Positions 1 to 10,282 of a stretch of 40,978 nucleotides of DNA are shown in pieces. The notes beneath the pieces are model-generated. The model had not been told where the DNA came from, did not search any database, and saw nothing but the letters and a program-made list of their open reading frames with translations. Source of the DNA: Falsiroseomonas sp038250135 (GTDB taxonomy: Bacteria; Pseudomonadota; Alphaproteobacteria; Acetobacterales; Acetobacteraceae). Position 1 is the first letter of the stretch, and every line of letters starts with the position of its first letter. Location: assembly GCA_038250135.1 (NCBI GenBank), contig JBBSCP010000001.1:1-40978 (forward strand), given 5' to 3'. Made by a program: the position numbers and the translations under genes.

Positions 1-1830
1 ACCAGAATGCCGGCGCGCGAGGCCTCACCCAACTCCTCCAGCCCATCGCCGTCGCGATCCACCCAGACGCGACCGGTGAGGTCACCGAGCTCCACGAGGC
101 CCGCATCGACGGCGCTGTCGTTCTCACCCGAACTGAGGGTGATGATGCCGGTGATGCCGGTGGTACGATCCGGATCGCTGTCCGACCCGTCCGGGCCGAG
201 ATCCTGCTTCGAGAAGGCTTTGTCGGCGGGCGCCACGAACTGAACGCGATAGTCGCCCGGCGCCAGAGCGCCAAAGCCATAGAGGCCAGCGCCATCCGTG
301 ACGTCGGTGCCGATCACCGTCAGCCCATCGCGCGAGAGCAGCCTTACCGTGACGCCGCCCACGCCGACTTCGCCGATGTCGAACCGGCCGTCATTGTCGG
401 CATCGAGGAATACGCGATCGCCGAGCGAGGCCGGGCGGTAGAGTCCCGCATCGATGCTCGTCTCATTCTGGCCGCTGACGATCTGGTAGGAGCCGGTCCA
501 TCCCAGTGGCGCAGGCGAGGGGATGAAATCGCTGTCCTTGGTGTCATCGAACCCCTGGTTCGGCAAGGTCGGCTGGTATACCGGATCGTTGATGAGCAGG
601 CTGTAGGAGCCCGGACGGACACCGGTGAACTGATAGAAGCCATCGGCATCCGTGACCGTGCTGGTCACGCCCGTACCACCCGAATGCAGTTGCACCGTCA
701 CGCCAGCGATGCCGAGCTCGCCATTATCCTGGATGCCGTTGCCGTTGACGTCTTCCCACACGAAGTCGCCGATGGTCGCCGGGATGTAGACGCCCGCATC
801 GAGTGTGCGGTCGTCATCGCCGCTCGCCAGCGTCACGCTGGCGGTACGCCCGCTGATCAAATCGGCGTCGCTGTCGGCGCCGTCATCAAGGCCGGCATTT
901 TGCACCGTGAAGGGCGTCGCCGCGTCCGGCACGAAGCGCACGGAATAGGCACCGGGTGCCAGCGTGTCGAACAGGTAATTGCCGCTGGCATCGGTGAAGG
1001 TCGTGCGGCCCGTCGCGTTGCCCAGGCTGTCGAGCAGTTGAACCAGACGGCCGGAGATGCCGCCCTCGCCAGGGCCGCCTTGCCGGCCATCGCCGTTCAC
1101 ATCCGCGAACAAGGTGCCACCGAGCTTGGCGCCGCGATAAAAGCCTGCATCGACACCCGGCTCGTTCTCGCCGCTGTCCAGATTGAAGGTATCGCTGAGG
1201 CCGACTGCGTTGACATCGCTGTCCGTCGCCTCGTTCGCATTGGCGCCGGCATTGCGCGTGGTGGCGATATAGCCAGCCGGCGCGACACTGACCGAATAAT
1301 CACCCGGCGTGAGGCCCGAGAACTCGTAGAAGCCATCCGCGCCGGTGATGGTCGTCGTCACCTCAGTGCCGAGGCCATCGAGCAGCCGGACTGTGACGCC
1401 GACGAGGCCCGTCACGCCATCATTCTGCAGGCCGTCGCCATTCGTGTCCTCCCAAACCCGATCGCCGAGGCGACCGAGCTGGTAGAAGCCGGCATCGACG
1501 TTGCGGACGTTGTCGCCGCTGGCGACCGTGTAGATTCCGGTGATGCCATTGCCCTGGTCGGCGTCGCTGTCAGTGGTGTCGGCGCCGATGTTGCTCAGCG
1601 TGCGCTCATTGCCGCCCACTTCGTCGAAGCGCGCGCGATAGCTGCCTGGGATCAGATCGTCGAACAGGTAGCTGCCATCGGCGGCGGTCACCGCGGTGAA
1701 ACCCGTTGGCAAGCCATCGGCGCCAAGCAGCGTGACGGGAATGCCCGCCAGGACCGTGTCGCCCGCGCCGCGCACACCATCGCCATCGACGTCGCGGAAG
1801 GCGATGCCGCCGAGCGAGGCGCGCACCACC
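1..1830 (-). repeat. SdrD B-type repeat array inside the giant protein
   Basis: Six successive repeats of about 115 residues start near nucleotides 1820, 1475, 1125, 773, 427 and 75 (reading leftwards). Each opens with a strand of the form LGDRVWEDTNGDG or IGDFVWEDVNGNG, continues with GVTVRLL and a TDADGFYQF-type turn, then PGDYSV, and closes with a D-S-D stretch and SGENDxxVDAGLY. Spacing is regular at about 345-352 bp. The repeats are similar in protein but clearly diverged in DNA, so this is an old array. The Asp-rich loops are expected to bind calcium, as in staphylococcal SdrD B domains. The array is cut by the window edge, so the true copy number is unknown. Confidence 0.85.
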
Positions 1831-4800
1831 GTCACCGCCTCGTTTTCCGTCACGGTCGTCGGCGAGGAGCCGGGCGTCACGCCGTAGGGGTTGACGGCGG
1901 CCGAGGCGTCCACCGCGCCGACATTGGTCAGCACCGTACCGGCCGCGTTGCCGGCCACATCTGCCACCTTCGCCACCACGCGGAACACCACCTGGTCGGC
2001 GGCGTTGCTGACGTTGTTGAAGGGGTTGTTGATGTCGCCAAGGTTGAAGGAGAGCGTGCGCGTGCCGGCATTGTAGACGCCATCGGCACCGATGCTGAGC
2101 GCCGAGCCGGCGATGCCACCAAGCGAGACCAGCTCGCTATCCACGAAATCGAGGCCGGTGGGCAGCACATCGCGCAGCACGACGCGCTGCGCACCTTCGC
2201 CGAGCGTCGCCGTAACCAGGAAGGTCACTTCCTCGCCGATGCCGACCGCGTTGCCGATGGTGCCGAGCAGCGAGGTGCTCTCCAGCGTCTTCACCACCGT
2301 GTTGACGATGGCGGTGGTGATCGCCGCCGGGTCGCTTTCCGTCACGCTCACGCCGAGCACGGGGGCGGAGCTGTAGGTGACCTGCGCGGTATTGGTGATG
2401 CTTTGGCCATCGACGATGTTGGCGTTGAGGCGCGCCTGGTAGGTGATCGCAACCGGCGCCGAACCCAGCAGGTACTGGCTCAGCGTATAGCCGACATTCC
2501 CGCCACTCTCGGTGACGGTGCCGACCGAGGCCGTGGCCGAACCCGCCACCAGCGTGACGCCGGGCGGCAGGATGTCGGACAGGTTCACGAGATAGGCAGG
2601 CGAGGTGCTGCCCGCCGCGTGGCTGAGTGTGACGGTGTAGGTGACGAGATTGCCTGCATCACCCGCATTGCCGGGCGATGCATCCTTCACGATCACCAGA
2701 TCCGGCCGCACCACGTCGATCTTCGCATCGTCGGTGACTGAGGCGAGGCCCGGCTTGCCGCCGCCCGGCGAGTAGGTCTCGGCCTTCGCGGTGTTGGTCA
2801 GCGTTGCGCCAGCCGACGCCGTGGTGCCGACGCGGGCACTGACGAGGATGGTCACGGTGTCGCCGGAATCGCGGTCATTGTCGCCGGCATTGACGATGGT
2901 GCCGAAGTCAAAGCTGTAGGCACCGCCGACAACCGACGTCGCGGCGGAACCCACGCCGAGCGCGGAGCCGGTAATGGTCGCACCGATGCTCTCGACACTG
3001 GCGCTCTCGAAAATCAAGCCAGTCGGCAGGCTGTCCGACACCACGAGACGCTGCGTGCCCTCACCGACCGTCACGGTCAGGCGGTAGGTCACTGTCTCGC
3101 CAGGGGCGGCATCGGGGCTGGCACTATTGACGAAGTTGCCCGCAGTGTTCGTATCACCTGTTGCGATCACCGATTTGTCGATGGTCGGCGCCAGCGCCAC
3201 GGTGCGCGTCTCGGTATCTTGCGTATTGTAGGAACGGCTGGCGAGATCCTCGGCCGCGGTCGGGTTCAGCGGATCTACCGGATCGGCCGAGTTGGTGTCG
3301 TAGGTCAGCCGCGCCGTGTTCGAAAGAACCTGCGCTGGCGTGACGCTATCGAGCAGCCGCGCCTGGTAGGTGATGGTAATGGTCGCCGCACCGAGCAGAT
3401 ACTGGCCGGTGCTCCAGGCGATGGCGTTGCCACTGCTGGAGACGCTACCCGCGCTGGCTGTCACCGTGCCAGCCACCAGTTCCATGCCGGCCGGAATGAG
3501 GTCGGACAGCGCCAGGTCATAGGCCGGCGCGTCGGAGCCGGCCCGGTGCTGGATGGTGATGGCGTAGTTCACCAGTGCGCCGGCATCGAGCGCCTGACCA
3601 CCAACAATGGAGGAGGATTTGTCGATCGCGAGATCCGGCTCCACCACATCGATCTCGACCGCGGCAGAGCCATTCGTAGCCGGGCTGCCGCCCGCGGTGA
3701 AACTGCCGGTGTTGCTCAGGCGATCGGCGTCGTTGTTCTGCGCAAGGTCGTTCACCACCGCCTTGATGCGGAGCGTGATGACCTCCTCATCATTCGTCGC
3801 ATTGACCACCGTGTTGCGGACATCGCCGAAGTCCAGCACGAACTGGTCGTTGCCCGCGGTGCTGCCGGGCGCTGAAGCGGTGAGCGTCGGCACTGGTACC
3901 ACCCCGCCCGCGAAGGTCTTGAGGCCAGCACCGACCGAGACGACCTCCAGTGAACTCGCCACATAGGTCAGCGTGCCATTGCCGCTGGTTGTCAGGTCCT
4001 CGAGCAGATCAGTGATGCGCAGTTTGGTGCTGTCGCCCTCGGGCAGCCGGACCTTGATCTCATAGGTGATCTCCTCGCCGATGCGTACATCGACGCGGCC
4101 GGTGTCGTGGCGCGAGGATGCGGTATTGGCATCCGAGGTCGCGATGATCGTCTTGGTGATGGTCGGCTTGTCGATGGTGAGGGTATGGCCGTCAGTGTCG
4201 GTGTTGGTGCGGTCATCAGGATTGCCCGTGCCGTCCATGGAGCTGCCATCGGTGGTCGCGGTGTTGACCAGCGTCTCGCCGGCATCGGCATCGCCATCGA
4301 CGATGACGTCGAAGGTGATGGTCAACTTCTCGCCGGGGTCGAGGAAGTCGATTGTGTAGTCAACCGGACCGCCATTGGTCGTGATGCGCGACGGCGCCAG
4401 CGCACCGTTGATCTTGATGACCGCCGTCGCCGGCTGGAAGGCTGCGTCCAGCAGCACGTCGGCCAGCAGGTCCTTGATGCTGACATCCCAGGCCCGGGCG
4501 GTGAAGTCGCCAGTCCCGCTGCCGGCGGCGGGCACGCCCCTGTTCTCGACGGTGATCGTGTAGTTGATGGTATCGAAGGCGTCCCCGGTCGTCCTGTTTG
4601 CCGTCTTGTCGATGTCGAGGTTCGGCGCCACCACCTCGACATCCACCGTTCGCCGGGTCTCGCTGCGGCCGCTCGATGAGTCGGGATCATCGGCGGTGAC
4701 GATGACGGTGTTGGTCAGCTTGTCGCCGCGGACGTTCAGCGCGTGGTCCTTGACCCGCGCGTCGATCTCGAGCGTCAGGGTCGCGGGCTGCGTGCCCGTG

Positions 4801-7800
4801 GTGTTCGCCGTGTTCTGCACATCGCCGAAATCGAAGCGGGCGCGGTCATTGCCGTTCACGCCGTCGCTGTCGATCAGCGAGATGACGGGCGTGGTGTCGA
4901 ACACACTGCCGCCGCCCAGGCCGGTCACGCCGATGAACCGCGCCGCCAGCATCTCCATCACGCCGCCGCCATTGGCGTTGGAGGTGGGCAGCCAGTCTTC
5001 GATACGCAGATCAGTCATCGCGCCTTCCGGCACGGTCACGGTGATGGTGTAGGTCACCGTCTCGCCGATCGTCAGGTCGGTGAGCATGTCGCTGCCGGCG
5101 AGCGTGCCGGTATGCGCCTCACTGGTAGTCTTCACCACCTTGGCGGGGGTGGGCGTCTGGGTGCGGACGAAGGCCGTATCGGTCAGGTCGCCGGCCGGCG
5201 TGAAGTCCGTGCGGTCGATGCCCTGCTCCATCGCGGCGAAATGCTCGATGGTCGCGGTGTTCACCAAGTCGGCGCCGAAGACCGCGACATTGTCCACCAG
5301 CTCAAGGTCGTAGGTGATGACGACGATGTTGTCGCCGCTGGTCGCGCTGTAGGTGCCTATGCTGCCGCTGTTCGCCGCATCGCCAAGGCGGATGCCGCCG
5401 GCGGGGTCGAAGATGCTGCTGCCCTCGATGGTGAAGAGCAGCAGATTGCCCGCGCCATCCGTAACGCGGAGATTCAGCCCGCTTGCGGGAATCTCGAAGC
5501 CGTTCGGCAAGGTGTCGCGGATGAGAACGTCGAAGGCGCCCTTCAACGCGCTGCCGGTATTCTCGACGACGATGGCGAAAGACACGCGGTCCCCTGCATC
5601 GGCGCCCAGCAGGTTGGCGTCGACCGGCGTGGCGTCGAGGTTGGTGCTGCTGATCGTGCCGGTGAAGCGGTTGCCCGCACTGCCCGGCGCGGTGAAGACC
5701 ACAGGGCCGGCGGCGCCGGTCAGGTTGGCATTCGAATTGGTGTCGGCAATCACGCCCTTGGTGATGTTCAACTCGGGCTCGCCAAGCACGAACTGCACGA
5801 TGGCGTTGTCTTCCGACATGTCGCCGAAGCTGTTGGTCTCGGTGCTGGTCACCTGGTTGGTCAGCAGCAGGCCGTCGCCGAATTCCTGATCCTGCACCAC
5901 CACGGTGAACAGCAGGTCGATGCGCGATGCCGGATTGCCCGGCGCCATCGCATCGCCGAAATCGAAGGTCAGCGAGTTGCTGAGTGCGTTGAAGCCGATG
6001 ATCGGGTTGGTGGACGGGTCGCCAGAGCTGTCGAAGGTGGCGCCAGGGCCCCACTTCGCCTGATTGGCGCCAGGCGCCGCGGCGCTGACGGCATCGGTGA
6101 AGGTCATGCCGGCGATGGCCTTGAGCACCGGCAACGGCAGGAAGTCGCTCAGCATCACGTCATGCGCGCCGGTCTGCGGCATGTCGAGCGTGAGGCGGAA
6201 GGTGATCGCATCGCCTGCCGAAACCGGGCCAGGGGTGAAGGTCGTGTTGCCGTTGATGGCGTAGATCGACTTGCCGACCTCGCTGACCGGAAGCGTCACG
6301 CTGGCGCCGCTGTTGTCGGAATTCGGCCGGTTCGTTTCGTCCACCACGCCGCCGAAGTCGACGCCGTTCACCAGCGGGTCGCCTTGGTCCACCAGCGGCT
6401 CGTTGGACGGCGCCGGGTTGTTCGAGATGTAGCTCTGCTCGATGGTGGACTGGAACGTCACCAGGACAGTCGCCTGGTTCTCAACCCCGCCCGGGCGGCC
6501 GTTCAGTACGTCATCGATGCCGCGGTCCCGCATCTCCTGCGACACGTCGAAGCGGATGGTGGAGATGCCGGTCAGCGGATCGCGCGTGATGGTGATGTTC
6601 GACTGGCTGATGGTGCCGCTGAACAGCGTCGACCCACCCTCGCGCATCGTGATGGTGACGGGCACGGAAGCGTCGAACACCTGGCCATCGCCGAGCGTAT
6701 CGATCAGTGCCAGGTCATCCATGTTGAAGTAGTTGGAGACCTGGCCGTCGAGCGTCCATTGCAGGTTCTCGCCCGCCTTGAGCGTGGTGACCACATCGAC
6801 GGATTTCTGCACTGCGATGGACTTCGCGGTGATGATGTCCTCCGCCCCGCCCGGGTCGATGGCGAAGACCTCGATCGGGTCGCGCCCATCGGTCGGGTCC
6901 CAGGTGGCGTCGAGCCGCGCATTGTTCTCCAGCACGCGGAAGGCGCCGGTGACGGGATCGAGCACCGGCGTCACGCCGTCGCGCAGGAATTCCGGCACGT
7001 AGAACTCGATCTTGAGCATCGGCTCGCCGCCCACGCCGCCGGTGTAGCTGCCGGCGAAGTTCGCCACGACCAGGCCGGTTAGGTTGTCGAAGCTGGTCGT
7101 GCCGGTGCCGTTCACGATGGAAACGATTTTGATGAAGGTGCCGTCGGGCATCACGTCGGTGAGCTTGAGGCCGGTGACCGTCTGGCCATCGGCGATCAGC
7201 GCCTTCACCAGCCATTCGCGCGCATAGGAGGGGCCGGTCGCCGTCTCCTGCTCGGGGCCGACATAGATCTTGTCGAGCTCGATGACGGTGGGCGTGATGG
7301 TAAGCGTGCTGCTCGGGCCGAACACCGGCGCGTCTGCTGTGGGGTTCAGCAGCGGATCGCGCCCATAGGCAAAGCCGCCGCTGGCCTGCACGGCAAGCGG
7401 CTTGCCGAGGTCGGCGAAGCTGGAGATGTCGAGCGTCACCAGCACATCGGCCGCGGTCTGGCCGGGGGTGAAGCTGCCGAAGGGCAAGCGCAGCACCACC
7501 AGCGTCTCGCCCGGCGTGCCCGTGACGATCAGGGGATTGCCCAGCGCATCGGTGGTGAAGGGGTGCGTGACCTGACCAGAGGCCGGGAACTCCCGCACCC
7601 ATTGCTGCAGCGCCACGCCGAGATAGGTGGCGCCGAGAAAGGCGAGGCCGTCATTCACCTCAGCGTTGCCGGCGTCAGCGCCGTCGCTGCCATTCGTCGG
7701 CAAGACGAGGCTGATGTAGGGAGAGTAGCCGACCAGGCCGCCCGGCGCGGCATCAGGGATGTTGTCGAAGCGGATCGTGATGGCGCGCTCGCCACCGATG

Positions 7801-7853
7801 GGGGCGCTCAGCGCGGCGCCGCCCAGGAAGCTCACGATCGGTTGTGCAGACAT
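1..7853 (-). CDS. Giant DUF11/SdrD_B repeat surface protein (5' part; continues beyond the left edge)
   Basis: This frame is open without a stop from ATG 7853 to the window edge (about 2,617 codons), so the protein is incomplete at its C-terminus. A GGAG ribosome-binding site lies at 7865-7868. No hydrophobic signal peptide is visible; the N-terminus (MSAQPIVSFLGGAALSAPIG) leads straight into beta-sandwich sequence. Residues about 80-2000 are a chain of DUF11/isopeptide-type repeats, with recurring segment starts such as LNITKG (about 697), LDIDKT (about 1082), LAIDKS (about 1409) and LVIVKD (about 1718), and many Asn/Thr-rich strand ends (LTNTA, LSNTG). From about residue 2010 six SdrD B-type repeats begin, each with an Asp-rich loop such as DVDGDG, DTNGDG or DVNGNG. 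Known relatives are secreted or surface adhesins; binding partner and exact role are not readable here. The lack of a signal peptide suggests type I secretion, whose signal would be beyond the edge. Domain class is confident; function is inferred. Confidence 0.88.
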   Translation of the reverse strand, partial: MSAQPIVSFLGGAALSAPIGGERAITIRFDNIPDAAPGGLVGYSPYISLVLPTNGSDGADAGNAEVNDGLAFLGATYLGVALQQWVREFPASGQVTHPFTTDALGNPLIVTGTPGETLVVLRLPFGSFTPGQTAADVLVTLDISSFADLGKPLAVQASGGFAYGRDPLLNPTADAPVFGPSSTLTITPTVIELDKIYVGPEQETATGPSYAREWLVKALIADGQTVTGLKLTDVMPDGTFIKIVSIVNGTGTTSFDNLTGLVVANFAGSYTGGVGGEPMLKIEFYVPEFLRDGVTPVLDPVTGAFRVLENNARLDATWDPTDGRDPIEVFAIDPGGAEDIITAKSIAVQKSVDVVTTLKAGENLQWTLDGQVSNYFNMDDLALIDTLGDGQVFDASVPVTITMREGGSTLFSGTISQSNITITRDPLTGISTIRFDVSQEMRDRGIDDVLNGRPGGVENQATVLVTFQSTIEQSYISNNPAPSNEPLVDQGDPLVNGVDFGGVVDETNRPNSDNSGASVTLPVSEVGKSIYAINGNTTFTPGPVSAGDAITFRLTLDMPQTGAHDVMLSDFLPLPVLKAIAGMTFTDAVSAAAPGANQAKWGPGATFDSSGDPSTNPIIGFNALSNSLTFDFGDAMAPGNPASRIDLLFTVVVQDQEFGDGLLLTNQVTSTETNSFGDMSEDNAIVQFVLGEPELNITKGVIADTNSNANLTGAAGPVVFTAPGSAGNRFTGTISSTNLDATPVDANLLGADAGDRVSFAIVVENTGSALKGAFDVLIRDTLPNGFEIPASGLNLRVTDGAGNLLLFTIEGSSIFDPAGGIRLGDAANSGSIGTYSATSGDNIVVITYDLELVDNVAVFGADLVNTATIEHFAAMEQGIDRTDFTPAGDLTDTAFVRTQTPTPAKVVKTTSEAHTGTLAGSDMLTDLTIGETVTYTITVTVPEGAMTDLRIEDWLPTSNANGGGVMEMLAARFIGVTGLGGGSVFDTTPVISLIDSDGVNGNDRARFDFGDVQNTANTTGTQPATLTLEIDARVKDHALNVRGDKLTNTVIVTADDPDSSSGRSETRRTVDVEVVAPNLDIDKTANRTTGDAFDTINYTITVENRGVPAAGSGTGDFTARAWDVSIKDLLADVLLDAAFQPATAVIKINGALAPSRITTNGGPVDYTIDFLDPGEKLTITFDVIVDGDADAGETLVNTATTDGSSMDGTGNPDDRTNTDTDGHTLTIDKPTITKTIIATSDANTASSRHDTGRVDVRIGEEITYEIKVRLPEGDSTKLRITDLLEDLTTSGNGTLTYVASSLEVVSVGAGLKTFAGGVVPVPTLTASAPGSTAGNDQFVLDFGDVRNTVVNATNDEEVITLRIKAVVNDLAQNNDADRLSNTGSFTAGGSPATNGSAAVEIDVVEPDLAIDKSSSIVGGQALDAGALVNYAITIQHRAGSDAPAYDLALSDLIPAGMELVAGTVTASAGSVSSSGNAIAWSTGQYLLGAATITITYQARLLDSVTPAQVLSNTARLTYDTNSADPVDPLNPTAAEDLASRSYNTQDTETRTVALAPTIDKSVIATGDTNTAGNFVNSASPDAAPGETVTYRLTVTVGEGTQRLVVSDSLPTGLIFESASVESIGATITGSALGVGSAATSVVGGAYSFDFGTIVNAGDNDRDSGDTVTILVSARVGTTASAGATLTNTAKAETYSPGGGKPGLASVTDDAKIDVVRPDLVIVKDASPGNAGDAGNLVTYTVTLSHAAGSTSPAYLVNLSDILPPGVTLVAGSATASVGTVTESGGNVGYTLSQYLLGSAPVAITYQARLNANIVDGQSITNTAQVTYSSAPVLGVSVTESDPAAITTAIVNTVVKTLESTSLLGTIGNAVGIGEEVTFLVTATLGEGAQRVVLRDVLPTGLDFVDSELVSLGGIAGSALSIGADGVYNAGTRTLSFNLGDINNPFNNVSNAADQVVFRVVAKVADVAGNAAGTVLTNVGAVDASAAVNPYGVTPGSSPTTVTENEAVTVVRASLGGIAFRDVDGDGVRGAGDTVLAGIPVTLLGADGLPTGFTAVTAADGSYLFDDLIPGSYRARFDEVGGNERTLSNIGADTTDSDADQGNGITGIYTVASGDNVRNVDAGFYQLGRLGDRVWEDTNGDGLQNDGVTGLVGVTVRLLDGLGTEVTTTITGADGFYEFSGLTPGDYSVSVAPAGYIATTRNAGANANEATDSDVNAVGLSDTFNLDSGENEPGVDAGFYRGAKLGGTLFADVNGDGRQGGPGEGGISGRLVQLLDSLGNATGRTTFTDASGNYLFDTLAPGAYSVRFVPDAATPFTVQNAGLDDGADSDADLISGRTASVTLASGDDDRTLDAGVYIPATIGDFVWEDVNGNGIQDNGELGIAGVTVQLHSGGTGVTSTVTDADGFYQFTGVRPGSYSLLINDPVYQPTLPNQGFDDTKDSDFIPSPAPLGWTGSYQIVSGQNETSIDAGLYRPASLGDRVFLDADNDGRFDIGEVGVGGVTVRLLSRDGLTVIGTDVTDGAGLYGFGALAPGDYRVQFVAPADKAFSKQDLGPDGSDSDPDRTTGITGIITLSSGENDSAVDAGLVELGDLTGRVWVDRDGDGLEELGEASRAGIL

Positions 7854-8106
7854 TATTTTGACGTCTCCAACGGGCGGCAGGGGGGCCCCGCTCAACTCTC
7901 GTTTACGTGATCCGGAGTGGAAGGCAAGCCTTTATGCCTTTCTTTGTAAATTATCTTATTTTCAGGACTTTTTTGCAGAAACGGTTCCACTCCGACCCTG
8001 AACTGCAAGATTTTCGTCATACTGCCGTCGCCGAACTCGGGCATTCGTCAGCGACCGCGTTCACCTCGCCGGGCGACGGGCAACGTATTCGAGAAAGGCT
8101 TCCAAG
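7854..8106. promoter_or_regulatory. Divergent intergenic region, giant adhesin / aminoethylphosphonate transporter
   Basis: This 253-bp gap separates divergent genes. Positions about 7925-7990 are markedly AT-rich against the surrounding sequence (runs such as CTTTGTAAATTATCTTATTT), which is where promoters would be expected. A weak Pho-box-like pair, TCGTCAT-4 nt-CCGTCGC (8014-8031, 9 of 14 matches to CTGTCAT-4-CTGTCAT), lies upstream of the phosphonate-type transporter. A possible AAGG-type ribosome-binding site (GAAAGG, 8093-8098) precedes ATG 8107. No confident -35/-10 pair is claimed. Confidence 0.4.
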
Positions 8107-9135
8107 ATGGATCGACGCGGCCTGGTGGCCCTCTGCCTCTCCTTGCCCCTGCTATTCGGCGCCCCGCCCGCCGAGGCACAGCCGCGGACGCGCCTTATCG
8201 TCTATACCGCCGTCGAGAACGAGCAGCTCGCCCCCTTCAAGCAGGCCGCCGAGACCGCATTGCGCGATATCGAGATCGCCTGGGTGCGCGACAGCACCGG
8301 CGTCATCACCGCGCGCCTGATCGCCGAGCGCCAGAACCCGCGCGCCGACGTCGTCTGGGGGCTTTCGGTGTTCTCCATCCTGCAGATGGAAGCCCTCGAC
8401 ATGCTCGAGCCCTATACCCCGCGCGGCGCCGAGGCGCTGCGCGCCAACATGCGCAGCCCGCGCAACCCAATGACCTGGACCGGCATGGACGCCTTCGTCT
8501 CGGCCATCTGCTTCAACACCATCGTCGCGCAGCAGCGCAACCTGCCGCGCCCGAGCACCTGGAACGACCTGCTCGACCCGCGCTTTCGGGGCCAGGTGGT
8601 GATGCCGAACCCGAATTCCTCGGGCACGGGCTTCCTGACCATCGCCGGCTGGATGGGCAGCCGGGGCGAGGCTGGCGCCTGGGACTTCATGACGCGCCTG
8701 CACGAGAACATCCAGCAATACACCCACTCTGGCAGCGCGCCCTGCAACAACGCCGCGCGCGGCGAATTCGCTGTCGGCCTGTCTTTCGACATGCGCTCCG
8801 TTACGCTGAAGAACCAGGGCGCACCGATCGACATCATCGTCCCGACCGATGGCGTCGGCTTCGACCTCGAGGCCACGGCGATCATGCGCGGCACGCGTAA
8901 TGCCGAGGCGGCCCGCCGCCTGGCCGATTTCACGGTCTCTCGCACGGCGGCCGAACTCTATGGGCGCTTCTACGCCATGCTCGCCCTGCCCGGCGTCGAA
9001 CCCACGGTGCGCGGCTACCCGGCCGAATTCGCCGAGCGCCTCGTCAGCGCCGACTTCGCCGAGATCGCCTCGCAGCGTGAGCGTATCCTGCGCGAATGGG
9101 CGGCCCGCTTCGATGGCAAGTCGGCCCCTCGCTGA
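8107..9135 (+). CDS. ABC transporter substrate-binding protein, 2-aminoethylphosphonate type (PhnS/AepX-like)
   Basis: A 342-aa periplasmic solute-binding protein with a signal peptide of about 25 residues ending at AEAQ. The body begins RLIVYTAVENEQLAPF and carries segments typical of the iron/thiamine/phosphonate binding class: ADVVWGLSVFS, a WTGMDAFVS segment, RFRGQVVMPNPNSSGTG and SFDMRSVTLKNQGAP. The combination with the next two genes (one ATPase, one fused double permease) matches the family annotated as putative 2-aminoethylphosphonate uptake. It should bind its ligand in the periplasm and deliver it to the 10275-12026 permease. The ATPase starts 22 bp downstream, so the three genes form one operon. 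The substrate rests on family assignment only; ferric iron or another phosphonate remains possible because the fold is shared with FbpA. Confidence 0.82.
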   Translation: MDRRGLVALCLSLPLLFGAPPAEAQPRTRLIVYTAVENEQLAPFKQAAETALRDIEIAWVRDSTGVITARLIAERQNPRADVVWGLSVFSILQMEALDMLEPYTPRGAEALRANMRSPRNPMTWTGMDAFVSAICFNTIVAQQRNLPRPSTWNDLLDPRFRGQVVMPNPNSSGTGFLTIAGWMGSRGEAGAWDFMTRLHENIQQYTHSGSAPCNNAARGEFAVGLSFDMRSVTLKNQGAPIDIIVPTDGVGFDLEATAIMRGTRNAEAARRLADFTVSRTAAELYGRFYAMLALPGVEPTVRGYPAEFAERLVSADFAEIASQRERILREWAARFDGKSAPR

Positions 9136-9157
9136 GCGCCACGACCGGAGCAATCGC

Positions 9158-10274
<1,117 letters not shown>

Positions 10275-10282
<8 letters not shown>

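Noticed and set aside
684..2741. Plus-strand open frame of 685 codons
   Set aside because: It is antisense to the SdrD_B/DUF11 coding frame and has the His/Arg/Ala/Gly-rich composition of GC-rich shadow frames; no domain and no ribosome-binding site.
4743..7082. Plus-strand open frame of 779 codons
   Set aside because: Antisense shadow of the giant protein; biased Val/Arg/His/Ala composition and no recognisable motif.
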